Shown: positions 39,668 to 48,760 of the stretch, in pieces
How positions within the stretch are numbered: the stretch's first letter is position 1
How the letters are laid out: every line of letters starts with the position of its first letter
NCBI GenBank assembly: GCA_035701825.1
Contig: DASSRK010000084.1
Coordinates: 1 to 50,913 of the forward strand
Source: CADEED01 sp035701825
Lineage (GTDB): Bacteria > Pseudomonadota > Gammaproteobacteria > Steroidobacterales > Steroidobacteraceae
Length of the DNA stretch: 50,913 nucleotides
Direction of reading: 5' to 3'
Made by a program: the position numbers and the translations under genes
Notes under the pieces: model-generated
Told to the model about the DNA's origin: nothing
Databases searched by the model: none
The model's input: the letters and a program-made list of their open reading frames with translations, nothing else

Positions 39668-42600
39668 TCAGGCGGGCCCGCGTTCGCGTTCCACCCAGGC
39701 ATCCTCCAGGCGCCGCGCCGACACGCGCGTGCGTGTGCCGAGCGCCTGCGCGAACAGCGACACGCGGAGCTCCTCCAGCAGCCAGCGGAATTCGTCGGTC
39801 CCCGGCGGCTTCATGCCACGCTCGGCCTTCACGCGCTCGCGGTACCGCGCTTCGAGCGGCGCGATTTCGGCGGCCAGTTTCGCGTCGCGCCGCGGGTCCA
39901 GCGGCAGCTTCTCCAGCCGCTGCTCGATGGCCTGGAGGTAACGCGGGAATTCCCTGAGGCGCTCCCACGGCGTGGTCAGCAGGAAGCCGGCGGGCAGCAG
40001 CCAGGCGAGCTGCGCGCGGATGTCCGGCGCCGCGGGTGCGGCCATCGGCTTGGCCAACGTCGCCTGGATGCGCCCGGCCTTCTCCAGCGTCGCCTGCACG
40101 GCGCGCGAGATCTCCTGCGCGGGCACGCCCATGCCGGCGCGCTGCGTGCTGATGCGCGCCTCGAAGGCCGCGCCGCTGCGGGGTGCCTCGCGTCCCTCGA
40201 GGAACACCGTCATCACGATGCGATCGAGCAGGTCGTCGCGCAGGTCGCGACCCGCCTTGAGTTCCGGATTCAGCAGCGGGTGCGGCGCGAGCGCCTTGTA
40301 GGCCATCTCGGCCTGGACATTGACGGCGAGATCGCGGCGCAAGGGTTTGAGGTCGCGCGCCAACACCAGGCGGATGAGCCGCGCCACGCCGCGCTCGTGG
40401 CTGGCGCGGGCTTCGGGCGGTGTCGCGAACACCCGCAGCCCGACGCTCTCACCCTCGTCCACCAGCGCAGGGAAACCGACCTGCTGGCGCACGCCCGGCG
40501 CGGCGTCCTGTTTCTCCGGCAGGTCGCCGAACACCCAGGTCTTTGCCCCGGTGGTCAATTCGGATTGCCTGGCGTACTCCTGCTGCGCGGCGGTCGCATG
40601 GCGTTCGCGCAACGCGGCGAAGCTGCGCGAGCGCGCCAGCACCTTGCCGGCGTCGTCGATCAGCACGAAGTTGAAGCGCAGGTGCGGCGGCAGCAGCTCC
40701 TCGCGGAACGCATCGCGCGGCACCTGCACGCCGCCGGTACGCCACAGGGCATCGGCGAGCTGCGCATGCAGCGAGCCGCGGCCGCGCTCCAGCAAGGGCA
40801 TGACCTTCGCCACGGCCTGCGGCACCGGCACGAAGTGCACGCGCAGGTTCTTGGGCAGCGAACGCACCAGCGCTTCGATCTTTTCGTCCAGCAGGCCCGG
40901 TACCAGCCACTCGAACGGTTCTTCGGCGAGCTGGTTGAGCACGTGCAGCGGGATCAGCGCCGAGACGCCGTCGTCCTCGTGGCCCGGTTCGAACCGGTAG
41001 CGCAATTGCACCACCAGCGGACCCGCCGACAAGTGGTCGGGAAAGCGCGTGGCATCGAGCTCCGCGTCGCCGGGCGCGATGTCGCGCTCGCTGAGCCACA
41101 GTAGTTTGGGCTCCTTCGCTTCCGCCTTGCGGCGCCACTGCTCGAAGGCCGCGCCCGTGGAAATGCCCTGCGGAATCCGGGCATCGAAGAACTCGTACAA
41201 CTGCCGCTCGTCGCCGAGCAGGTCGACGCGACGGCCCTTCTGCTGCAGGTACTCGGTCTCCTCCAGCAGCTTCAGGTTGTGTTCGAAAAACGGCGCGCGC
41301 GAGTCGTACTCCATCAGCACCAGCGCGTGGCGAATGAACATCTCGCGCGCGGCCACCGGGTCGACGCGCTCGTACGGCACGCTGCGGCCCGAGGTCAGCG
41401 TGAGCCCGAACAGCGTGGTGCGCTCGTAGATCGCGGCGCGCGACGCGCGGCGCTCCCAGTGCGGTTCGTAGTACTGCCGGCGTACCAGGTGCTCGCCGAC
41501 CTGCTCCACCCAGTGCGGATCGATGCGCGCCACGGTGCGCGCGTAGACCTTGGTGGTCTGCACCTGCTCGGCGCTCACGATCCACGGCGGCCGCGCCTTG
41601 AACTGGCCCGAGCCCGGGTGGATGGAAAGCTTCGTGCCGTTGGCGCCGAGGTACTCGGCCTGCTCCTTGCGCTCCGCCACCTGCGACAGCAGTCCCGCGA
41701 GCAAGGCGCGATGGATGGCCTCGTACTGCGCGGGCTGCGGGCTCGACTTGAGCGCGAGCTCTCCCTTGACCACTTCGGTCACCTGCCCGTGCACGTCGTG
41801 CCATTCGATCAACCGCAGGTAGGAGAGGAAATTCTCCTTGCACCAGGCGCGCAGCCTGGCGCGCGACAGCTGCGCGCGCTGCTCGTTCCAGGCATTCCAG
41901 AACTTGAGCAGCGACAGGAAGTCCGACTTCTCATCGCGCAGCGGCGCGTGCTTCTGGTCGGCCTGGGTCTGCTTGTCGGCGGGACGATCGCGCGGATCCG
42001 GCACGGACAGTGCCGAGGCGATGATGGCGATCTCGTCGAGGCAGTTCTCGTCGGCGCCGGCCAGCAGCATGCGGCCGAGGCGCGGATCGAGCGGTAGTTT
42101 GGCGAGGCGCCGCCCGGTCTCGGTGAGCTGGTCGTCCTCGGTGAGAGCTCCCAGCTCGCGCAGCGTGCGCTGGCCGTCGCGCACGTAGCGGCCATCCGGT
42201 GGCTCCACGAAGGGGAACGCCTCGATGTCGCCGAGCTTGAGCGCGTGCATCTGCAGGATGACCGCCGCCAGGTTGGTGCGCTGGATCTCGGGCTCGGTGA
42301 ATTCCGGGCGGGCAAGGAAGTCGTCTTCGGAATACAGCCGGATCGCGACGCCCGGGCCCACGCGTCCGCAGCGGCCCGAACGCTGGTTGGCCGATGCCTG
42401 CGAAATCTTCTCGATGGGCAGCCGTTGCAGGCGGCTGCGGTGGCTGTAACGGCTGATGCGCGCCACGCCGGTATCGATGACCGCGCGAATGCCGGGCACC
42501 GTCAACGAGGTCTCGGCGACATTGGTCGCGAGCACTACGCGGCGCCGGCCCGAAGGCTTGAAGACGCGCTGCTGTTCGTCCTGCGACAGGCGCGAATACA

Positions 42601-43561
42601 GCGGCAGCACCTCGCACTTCTGCGGGTGATGCTTGCGCAGCGACTCGGCCGTTTCGCGGATCTCGCGTTCGCCGCTCAGGAATACCAGGATGTCGCCGGC
42701 CTGCTCGCTCCACAGCTCGTCGACGGCCGAGAGGATCGCGGCCTGCTCGTCCACCCCGGTTTCGTCCTCCTCGTCGAGCGCGACCGGACGGTAGCGCACT
42801 TCGACCGGGTAGCTGCGCCCGGACACATTGATGATCGGCGCGTCGCCGAAGTGCCTGGAGAAGCGCCCGGGGTCGATGGTGGCCGAGGTGATGATCAACT
42901 TGAGATCGGGCCGCCGCGGCAGCAGCCACTTGAGGTAGCCCAGCAGGAAGTCGATGTTCAGCGAACGCTCGTGCGCCTCGTCGACGATGATCGTGTCGTA
43001 GCTGTCGAGGAAGCGATCGCCCTGCGTTTCCGCCAGCAGGATGCCGTCGGTCATGAGCTTGACGAGGCCTTCCGGCCGCGTGCGGTCCTGGAAGCGCAGC
43101 TTGTAGCCGACGAGCTTGCCGAGCTCGACCCCGAGTTCTTCGGCGATACGCGCTGCCACGGCGCGGGCCGCGATGCGCCGCGGCTGCGTGTGGCCAATGG
43201 CGCCCGCCACGCCGCGACCGGCTTCGAGGCAGATCTTCGGCAACTGCGTGGTCTTGCCCGAGCCGGTCTCGCCGCAGACGATGACCACCGGGTGCTGCTC
43301 GATCGCCTTGCGGATCGCGTCCCGGTTCGCCGAGATCGGCAACTCTTCCGGGTAGGCAATTTTCGGCACGCTGGCCGCACGGGCAGCGCGAGCCGCGGAG
43401 GACGCGGCTATCTTCTGCGCCAGCGCCGCCTCGGCGGCCTTGATGTCATTGCCGCGCAGCTTTTCGGCACGCAGCCGATCGCGCTCGCGCCGCAATCGGT
43501 GTTGATCGCGGCGCAGGCAGGTTTCGACGGTGGGCTGGGAAACAGGATCGGGCGACGTCAT
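39668..43561 (-). CDS. hrpA: ATP-dependent RNA helicase HrpA
   Basis: A 1297-residue DEAH-box helicase, matching E. coli HrpA (1300), which acts on mRNA and rescues stalled or collided ribosomes. Walker A is 'GETGSGKTTQLPK' (about residue 95). The DEAH box is in 'IIVDEAHERSLNIDF' (about 192). 'ITSATIDPGRFSRHF' and 'NVAETSLTVPGIRAVIDTG' follow, then 'QRSGRCGRVGPG' (motif VI). The HA2 and OB regions come next, then the long HrpA-specific C-terminus. The start at 43561 (MTSPDPV) is preferred to a TTG at 43606. It is a single-gene unit. Two copies of the CAAACTACC-type motif fall inside (one exact at 42093, one with a mismatch at 41100). Confidence 0.95.
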   Translation of the reverse strand: MTSPDPVSQPTVETCLRRDQHRLRRERDRLRAEKLRGNDIKAAEAALAQKIAASSAARAARAASVPKIAYPEELPISANRDAIRKAIEQHPVVIVCGETGSGKTTQLPKICLEAGRGVAGAIGHTQPRRIAARAVAARIAEELGVELGKLVGYKLRFQDRTRPEGLVKLMTDGILLAETQGDRFLDSYDTIIVDEAHERSLNIDFLLGYLKWLLPRRPDLKLIITSATIDPGRFSRHFGDAPIINVSGRSYPVEVRYRPVALDEEDETGVDEQAAILSAVDELWSEQAGDILVFLSGEREIRETAESLRKHHPQKCEVLPLYSRLSQDEQQRVFKPSGRRRVVLATNVAETSLTVPGIRAVIDTGVARISRYSHRSRLQRLPIEKISQASANQRSGRCGRVGPGVAIRLYSEDDFLARPEFTEPEIQRTNLAAVILQMHALKLGDIEAFPFVEPPDGRYVRDGQRTLRELGALTEDDQLTETGRRLAKLPLDPRLGRMLLAGADENCLDEIAIIASALSVPDPRDRPADKQTQADQKHAPLRDEKSDFLSLLKFWNAWNEQRAQLSRARLRAWCKENFLSYLRLIEWHDVHGQVTEVVKGELALKSSPQPAQYEAIHRALLAGLLSQVAERKEQAEYLGANGTKLSIHPGSGQFKARPPWIVSAEQVQTTKVYARTVARIDPHWVEQVGEHLVRRQYYEPHWERRASRAAIYERTTLFGLTLTSGRSVPYERVDPVAAREMFIRHALVLMEYDSRAPFFEHNLKLLEETEYLQQKGRRVDLLGDERQLYEFFDARIPQGISTGAAFEQWRRKAEAKEPKLLWLSERDIAPGDAELDATRFPDHLSAGPLVVQLRYRFEPGHEDDGVSALIPLHVLNQLAEEPFEWLVPGLLDEKIEALVRSLPKNLRVHFVPVPQAVAKVMPLLERGRGSLHAQLADALWRTGGVQVPRDAFREELLPPHLRFNFVLIDDAGKVLARSRSFAALRERHATAAQQEYARQSELTTGAKTWVFGDLPEKQDAAPGVRQQVGFPALVDEGESVGLRVFATPPEARASHERGVARLIRLVLARDLKPLRRDLAVNVQAEMAYKALAPHPLLNPELKAGRDLRDDLLDRIVMTVFLEGREAPRSGAAFEARISTQRAGMGVPAQEISRAVQATLEKAGRIQATLAKPMAAPAAPDIRAQLAWLLPAGFLLTTPWERLREFPRYLQAIEQRLEKLPLDPRRDAKLAAEIAPLEARYRERVKAERGMKPPGTDEFRWLLEELRVSLFAQALGTRTRVSARRLEDAWVERERGPA
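42093..42101 (-). repeat. CAAACTACC motif, copy 6
   Basis: Minus strand, in hrpA, reading GCC AAA CTA CCG (Ala-Lys-Leu-Pro). A one-mismatch copy, CAAACTACT, lies 1 kb away at 41100-41108 in the same gene. Confidence 0.5.
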
Positions 43562-43660
43562 GGGCGCGGGCCTGCGGCCCGGGCGCGGGAAACGGAATTG
43601 CGGCAAGTCTACCGGGCCCGCGAGTCCGTCGCAGCCGGCAATCGGCAGGGCGTCGGGAGA

Positions 43661-43686
43661 GTCGGGCGGAAACTCTTCCGCCCGAC
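43661..43686. terminator. Perfect 11-bp hairpin after the lipoprotein gene
   Basis: GTCGGGCGGAA (43661-43671) pairs exactly with TTCCGCCCGAC (43676-43686) around a 4-base loop. It lies 39 bases beyond the lipoprotein stop on the minus strand. No T-run follows on either strand, so it may protect the 3' end of the mRNA or slow polymerase rather than terminate alone. Confidence 0.55.
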
Positions 43687-43724
43687 CATCAACGGCGTCG
43701 GGTCATCAGCGGCTCAGCCCGGCT

Positions 43725-46439
43725 TCAATGAGTCTTCCACGGGTACATGCGCGCGCCGCCGGGGCCGATGCCGTAGTTGGCATCGGTGCGCCGCATCTTC
43801 TGCTGCAGCGTCGACTCGTCCGGAACCGGCACGACCACGAGGTTTTCGCTGCCGGCGAAGAACAGCGTCTTGCCATCCGGCGAGATCGTTCCAACCGTGT
43901 ACAGGCCGCACGGGTCGTCGATCCGGCAGGTCGGGAATTCGTCGATGTCGAACGCTCCGAGAATCGGCAGATGACTCTGGACGGTGGCGAACGTGGCATC
44001 GAGCACGTGAATGCGCGGCGTCGAGGCAGGGGCCGGTAGCGGATCGTTGACGTTGAAGTAATCCTGCGTGTCGTAGCTCAGGACGTAGACACGCTGTCCA
44101 TCCGGGCTGACGACCGCCTGCAACGGCGCACGAGAACTGTCGGCATCGGTGATGGTTGCGGCCACGTCTGCCAGCGCACCCAGGTTCCGCGCAAAAAGGT
44201 TCCAGCCCACGAGGATGCGGCTGCCGTCATCGCTCGCGCTCGTGATCGGGTAGCCCTGGTCCTCCTCGACGCCCGCCTCGAGGTTGGATGAATGCAGCGT
44301 GCCGCCTTGCTGGGCGTCCCCGAGCGTGAGCAGCTCCCCGTCACGATTCACGTGCAAGCGGGGGATCCGTCCGCTTCCGGAAGTGATGAACACGCGAATC
44401 ACGTCCTGCGTGCCCGTGGGCGGGTCGTAGTGACCGAGGTAATTGTCGTTGATGACATCCGGGGCGCGGTACCAGATGAGCCCGTCGTTGGTCACGGGGA
44501 TCTGCACGTTCTGCAGGTCGAGGTAGTTCGGGTCGTACGGGACAGCCGCCGACTTCTGGAATGACAGGGTCGACGAATCCAGGAATCTCAACGTGGCACC
44601 GTCACCGGCGAGAATCGACGTACCGTCATGGGTGATGCCAAGAGCCACGGCATCCGTGGCGCCCACCGGGAAATCGCCCCACGTCGAACCCGACTTGCGC
44701 AACGCATGCAAGGTCTGCGCGCCGGTCTGGCCGGCCCAGAAAAGCGTCTGGTGCTCGGCATCGAAGAGCACGCTCCTGGGAATGACCCCGGTCGGAATCG
44801 CGCTGTAATCGTTAGTCACGGGCTCGATGATCTTCACCGTGCTCGTCGGCATCGTCAGTCCGAGTGCATTCGTCATCGATACGACGTGCTGGCCGGCGGC
44901 ACGTGCGGGGGCGGTGACCAGGAGCGCCGTGTCGCTGACGGTCGTGATGTTCGCGCCGGTGATGCCATCGAGCTGCAGCCGGCTCGCGATGTCGGCCGGC
45001 AGGCTCAGGCCCTTGCCCCGCACGTAGAACCGCAGCGGCTGGCCGGCCGTCTGTAGATAGGGGCCGATACCGGTGACTTCGCCGATCCGCTTGTCGACGT
45101 TGATCTTGAACGTCACCGGCGTCACATTCTCGTGCGACGACGTCACGACCACTTCCGCTGTGTAAACCTGGCCGTTCGGCAGTGCACGGAAGGCCGCAGT
45201 GTCGAAATCGAAATCGAAGCTGCCACCGGTCTGGCCCGTCGCGTCCTCCAGCGTCAACCAATCGCTGGAAACCATGGCGGTGAAATCGATGGCGGGACCG
45301 GCGTTCATCTCGATCGTGACTGACCCGTGCAATTGCTCAACCGTGGTGTCCGAGCTCACGACGATGTTGCGATCGGCCGGCTGCACCAGGCCGGGCCCGA
45401 CGGTGAGCGCGATGGCCGTGTCCGAGTAGCCGGCCGGGCTCACGCCGAAAATGCGCAGAGTCGCGCCATACGTGCCCTGCGAAAGGTCCGTGGCATCCGA
45501 CACCACCGAATAGCCATTCGCCGTTTTCGTGACCTTCAACCAGCCGAGCGCACCGCTGCCGTATTGCACCAGGTAGTCGTAGCGGCTGTCCCAGCTGGCC
45601 GGCGTCACGTCGACCAGTTGCGGATCGCTCATGGCGCCCTCGCTGGTCGCTTGCGTGAAGTACGTCGGTGACGCGCTCAGGTCATGCTCGCCGCCCGCCG
45701 GAGGAGTCATCGTGAAGGACAGGACGCGCTGCACGATGCGAGTGCCGGAAGTGAATATGAACGTGCAGCTGTAGTTGCCCGATGGCAGGGAACGCAGCAC
45801 GGCCTTCAGCGAGTTCGCCGTCACGTCGGCGGTGCCGCAGATATTGTCCTGGCTGATGACCTGCGTGTCGAAGCTCGTGCCGCCCTCCGGCAGGGTGACC
45901 GTCAGCGGCACCACGATGTCCGTGCCGCTCTCGCCGCTGTAAGTGTCCTGCTCGGGTGACACGATGAGATCCTGTCGCACCGTGATCGTGTACGGCAGGT
46001 ACACCGGCGAGTTACCCACCTGCTTCGTGCAGCTCGAGGTGGTGCATGCCATGAGCTTGAGTCGCCCGGTGTAGACCCCCGGCGCGAGCCCCGCCTTCGG
46101 GTTCATCTGGAACGTAGCCTGCTGGCCGCTCACGGACACCGTGATCTGCGGGTCGATCGACGTACCTTCGTCGACCGCGCCGATATAGATCTGCGCCGGG
46201 AGGCTGCCCGAGGCTGTGGCGGTGGCCTGCATCAGCGGTCGCCCTTCGTTCTGGAAATACGTCGCCGATACCGAAGACGGATTCAGCGTGAAGCGCACGC
46301 CGGGCGAGGAATTGCCGCCGCCGCCGCTGCTGCTACTACTGCCGCCACCGCCTCCGCCGCCACCACAGGAGACCACCAGGGCGAAAGCCAACAGCGAAAT
46401 GCCAAGACGAAGCGACACGCGGGCAGCTGCACCGGACAT
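43725..46439 (-). CDS. Large lipoprotein with Ig-like and propeller domains
   Basis: 904 residues. The lipobox LVVSC places the lipid on Cys25, followed by a spacer of eight Gly, five Ser and four Gly. Then come several beta-sandwich segments of about 90-110 residues (for example 'VSPEQDTYSGESGTDIVVPL', 'VGPGLVQPADRNIVVSS', 'VTGIGPYLQTAGQPLRFYV'). The last resembles an IPT/TIG domain. The C-terminal 370 residues read like a beta-propeller ('GITHDGTSILAGDGATLRFLD', 'AVVSPDGQRVYVLSYDT', 'TISPDGKTLFFAGSEN'). It is probably anchored at the outer membrane or surface and may bind polymers or other cells. The base composition looks less GC-rich than its neighbours. AAGGA precedes the ATG. No named family was recognised. 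Confidence 0.8.
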   Translation of the reverse strand: MSGAAARVSLRLGISLLAFALVVSCGGGGGGGGSSSSSGGGGNSSPGVRFTLNPSSVSATYFQNEGRPLMQATATASGSLPAQIYIGAVDEGTSIDPQITVSVSGQQATFQMNPKAGLAPGVYTGRLKLMACTTSSCTKQVGNSPVYLPYTITVRQDLIVSPEQDTYSGESGTDIVVPLTVTLPEGGTSFDTQVISQDNICGTADVTANSLKAVLRSLPSGNYSCTFIFTSGTRIVQRVLSFTMTPPAGGEHDLSASPTYFTQATSEGAMSDPQLVDVTPASWDSRYDYLVQYGSGALGWLKVTKTANGYSVVSDATDLSQGTYGATLRIFGVSPAGYSDTAIALTVGPGLVQPADRNIVVSSDTTVEQLHGSVTIEMNAGPAIDFTAMVSSDWLTLEDATGQTGGSFDFDFDTAAFRALPNGQVYTAEVVVTSSHENVTPVTFKINVDKRIGEVTGIGPYLQTAGQPLRFYVRGKGLSLPADIASRLQLDGITGANITTVSDTALLVTAPARAAGQHVVSMTNALGLTMPTSTVKIIEPVTNDYSAIPTGVIPRSVLFDAEHQTLFWAGQTGAQTLHALRKSGSTWGDFPVGATDAVALGITHDGTSILAGDGATLRFLDSSTLSFQKSAAVPYDPNYLDLQNVQIPVTNDGLIWYRAPDVINDNYLGHYDPPTGTQDVIRVFITSGSGRIPRLHVNRDGELLTLGDAQQGGTLHSSNLEAGVEEDQGYPITSASDDGSRILVGWNLFARNLGALADVAATITDADSSRAPLQAVVSPDGQRVYVLSYDTQDYFNVNDPLPAPASTPRIHVLDATFATVQSHLPILGAFDIDEFPTCRIDDPCGLYTVGTISPDGKTLFFAGSENLVVVPVPDESTLQQKMRRTDANYGIGPGGARMYPWKTH
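46314..46364 (-). repeat. Gly/Ser codon run in the lipoprotein gene
   Basis: An uninterrupted run of GGN and AGN codons coding for eight Gly, five Ser and four Gly directly after the lipid-anchored cysteine. It is a flexible tether and, as DNA, a likely slippage tract. Confidence 0.85.
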
Positions 46440-46653
46440 AATTCCTTTTCCCCTTTTCGCGCTGTTCTGATGACGCGCGCGTTCGTGCCGGAGTCTAGCA
46501 GCAGGGAAATTCCAGTTGCGCGCTAAAGCCGAATCATCCGGAAACGCTGTGGACCGGGTCCGGGCCGTGTCACCAATGGCGGATTCACGACAGAAAGGCG
46601 CTGGTCTCGACCCGGGTCAATTCCGGGCCGTCCGACCTGGGGCGCTCGTTCCG
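46440..46653. promoter_or_regulatory. Region upstream of the lipoprotein gene
   Basis: 214 bases between the SDR gene stop and the lipoprotein start. It must hold the lipoprotein promoter. Two GC-rich stretches sharing CCGGGCCGT lie at about 46560-46570 and 46621-46631. No clear gene, terminator or promoter pair is seen. Confidence 0.3.
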
Positions 46654-47427
46654 TCAGTACAACCGCGTCGCGCCGCCACCGTCCACCGCCAGCACCGCGC
46701 CGTTCACATAGCTCGCCTGCTCCGAGCACAACCAGACGATGGCGTTCGCGGTCTCCTCCGCCGTGCCGAACCGCTTCATGCCCGAGTGGCGCGACAGGAG
46801 CGCCTGGTAGCGCTCGGCGGCGCCCGGTCGCTCCGGATTCACCATCTCGGACCGCGTGAACCCCGGCGCCACCGCGTTCACGCGAATCGACATCTGGCCG
46901 TAATCGCAGGCAGCCGAAGTAGTCAGGCCGACGACCGCGTGCTTGCTGGCGGAATACGTGGCCGTTCCCGCGTCACTCGGCTTCAAGCCGTAGATGGAAG
47001 CCACGTTCACGATCGAGCCACCCCCATTGGCCAGCATGGCGGGGATCTCGTGCTTCATGCACAGCCACACGCCCTTGACGTTGATGTTCATCACCTCGTC
47101 CCACTGCTCCTCGGTGACGTCGGCGATGGGCGTATACCGCGGGCCGGAGATACCCGCATTGTTCACGGCGCAATCGAGCCGGCCGAACTTCTGCACCGCC
47201 GCCTTGACCATGGCCTCGACATCCGCGCCGCGGCTCACGTCGGCCGGCACGTAGTGCGCCTCGCCGCCCAGCGCCTGAATGCGCCCCACGACCTTCGCGC
47301 TCTGTTCAGCGCGTCGCGCGGCGACGACCACCTTCGCGCCCTCTTCCGCGAACCTGATCGCGGTCGCTTCTCCCAGCCCCGAGCTCGCGCCCGTCACGAG
47401 CGCGACCTTGCCGGCAAACCACTTCAT
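46654..47427 (-). CDS. Short-chain dehydrogenase/reductase
   Basis: A 257-residue classical SDR using NAD(P). The cofactor loop is 'VTGASSGLGEA' (11-21). The Arg-Arg after strand 2 ('VVVAARRAEQS') hints at NADP. 'NNAGISG', the catalytic Ser in 'VNVASIYGLK' and 'YSASKHA' (Tyr and Lys) complete the active site. The C-terminal 'VLAVDGGGATRLY' is family-typical. The substrate is not predictable. Its ATG overlaps the stop of the DUF1801 gene as ATGA, so the two are coupled. Confidence 0.92.
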   Translation of the reverse strand: MKWFAGKVALVTGASSGLGEATAIRFAEEGAKVVVAARRAEQSAKVVGRIQALGGEAHYVPADVSRGADVEAMVKAAVQKFGRLDCAVNNAGISGPRYTPIADVTEEQWDEVMNINVKGVWLCMKHEIPAMLANGGGSIVNVASIYGLKPSDAGTATYSASKHAVVGLTTSAACDYGQMSIRVNAVAPGFTRSEMVNPERPGAAERYQALLSRHSGMKRFGTAEETANAIVWLCSEQASYVNGAVLAVDGGGATRLY

Positions 47428-47816
47428 TTCTTCTTCGCCCGGTTGAGTTTCACGGCTGCCTTCACCAGCGCCTTCAGCGTCGTTGCATTCACCTTATTGC
47501 CTTCCCGAAAATCGATGGCCCGCCGCACGTTGCCTTCCAGGCTCGAGTTGAACAGCTTCGATGGATCCTCGAGGGACGCGCCTTTCGCGAACGTCAGCTT
47601 CACCGCCGCCTTGTACGTTTCGCCGGTGCAGATGATGCCGTCGCATTCCCACACCGGCACATCCCACTTCCATGTTTCGACGATGCCCGGATGGGCCTTC
47701 GTGATGACCGCGCGCAGGCGCGCCAGCATGTCGCCGCGCCAGTCGCCGAGTTCCTGGATGCGCGCGTCGATGAGCTTCGCCGGGGACTGGCTTTCCTTCA
47801 CTGTGCTCTTCTTCAT
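47424..47816 (-). CDS. DUF1801 domain protein
   Basis: A 130-residue cytosolic protein of the DUF1801 (YdhG-like) family. 'PAKLIDARIQELGDWRGDMLARLRAVI', 'ETWKWDVPVWECDGIICTG' and 'AAVKLTFAKGASLEDPSKLFN' follow the family layout. Members have a small alpha/beta fold and unknown activity, and are common near SDR, YciI and GNAT genes in soil bacteria. The start at 47816 gives the normal family length. It ends 'NRAKKK' in the overlap with the SDR start. Confidence 0.82.
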   Translation of the reverse strand: MKKSTVKESQSPAKLIDARIQELGDWRGDMLARLRAVITKAHPGIVETWKWDVPVWECDGIICTGETYKAAVKLTFAKGASLEDPSKLFNSSLEGNVRRAIDFREGNKVNATTLKALVKAAVKLNRAKKK

Positions 47817-47848
47817 CTGACTTCTCCCACGTCGCGCGACAGACTGCA

Positions 47849-48367
47849 TCAATCGAGGCAGGCGAGCAATTCCGGCGCGGGTGGCTGCATCACGGGCACG
47901 GCCGTCAGTTCGACTTTCGGGCCGGCATACCGTGCGAAGCAGCCGCGGTGACCGGCGAGCGACATGTCGCCGCTGCGCGAGTAGTACTCGCTGACCCAAG
48001 CCAACAACATGGATAGTCGCTCGTCCTGCTCCGATTTCGATTTGTATTTGTGCGGCTCCCAGGGGCGAGCTCGACAGTTCTCCAGGCATTGCGCCTCGCC
48101 GGGATTCATGAAGATCAGGCGCGGCCGGTGTTGAAGCGCGACTTCCACCAGCGAGGCATAGCAGCCTTCCACGATCCAGTTTGCATTTGATTGGCAGAAC
48201 TGCCTGACATCGGCGCTCGCCGCAGGCGACGACCGCGGCACCGCGATCTTGTCGGGCTCCCAGGCGACGGTGTCGAGATCGAGCAGGCGCGCATCGGCTT
48301 GGGACGCCATCCACCTGGCCAGCGTCGACTTGCCGGAACCGCTGTTCCCGAGGATGGCCGCGCGCAT
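47849..48367 (-). CDS. P-loop ATPase/kinase-like protein
   Basis: A 172-residue protein with Walker A 'ILGNSGSGKSTLARWMA' at the N-terminus (5-21). 'LLDLDTVAWEPDK' follows as an acceptor-type motif, then 'NWIVEGCYASLVEVAL' and 'RLIFMNPGEAQCLENC'. The layout is that of small nucleoside or topology-modulation kinases (adenylate-kinase-like). The substrate is unknown. AGGGAAG precedes the ATG at 48367. It is part of the string of short minus-strand genes. Confidence 0.8.
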   Translation of the reverse strand: MRAAILGNSGSGKSTLARWMASQADARLLDLDTVAWEPDKIAVPRSSPAASADVRQFCQSNANWIVEGCYASLVEVALQHRPRLIFMNPGEAQCLENCRARPWEPHKYKSKSEQDERLSMLLAWVSEYYSRSGDMSLAGHRGCFARYAGPKVELTAVPVMQPPAPELLACLD

Positions 48368-48381
48368 GTCTTCCCTGTGGG

Positions 48382-48729
48382 TCAGGAGTCTCGACGCGGG
48401 CGCGGCGCGAGGCGCGGGTGGTTAGCCGCCACCGCCCGCCTGGCGGCTTCGCCGATCTCCACGGCGACTTCCTCGATGTCGTAGAGCGCGCCGATCTCCG
48501 ACTCCGGCAGGAAGTACATCACGATGTCCTCGTGCTGCTCCTCGCCTTCGAGCCCCGAACCGAATTGCACGTAGGACGCGGTGTCCTGGAAGACGAAGCC
48601 GTTCGAGCCACTCTCTTCCGTGACCTCACCGAGGAACACCAGCGGCTCGACGCCCGGCATCGTCAGGTCCGGGTCCGCGAACGTCAATCGAAAGTACGTT
48701 CTACCGATCACCAATTGAGAAGCCTTCAT
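48382..48729 (-). CDS. Acidic protein of unknown function
   Basis: 115 residues starting at 48729 after GGAG at good spacing. The first part ('QLVIGRTYFRLTFADPDLTMPGVEPLVFLGEV') looks like a small beta-barrel. The middle is acidic ('EGEEQHEDIVMYF'). The end is basic ('HPRLAPRPRRDS'). No family was recognised. It lies 31 bases after the YciI-like gene and 14 bases before the kinase-like gene. Confidence 0.7.
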   Translation of the reverse strand: MKASQLVIGRTYFRLTFADPDLTMPGVEPLVFLGEVTEESGSNGFVFQDTASYVQFGSGLEGEEQHEDIVMYFLPESEIGALYDIEEVAVEIGEAARRAVAANHPRLAPRPRRDS

Positions 48730-48760
48730 GGGAGCTCCGATTGATTCGCGCGCTTCGCTA

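Noticed and set aside
24393..45785. The frequent AACTAC sequences (for example near 14291, 24411, 45767) as part of the CAAACTACC family
   Set aside because: These are ordinary Asn-Tyr codon pairs (AAC TAC) lacking the flanking CA and CC. Only the exact 9-mer was counted.
46522..46729. A short minus-strand frame overlapping the SDR 3' end as a small gene or remnant
   Set aside because: It has a composition typical of shadow frames, no ribosome binding site and no recognisable motif, and it runs through the SDR gene in another frame.
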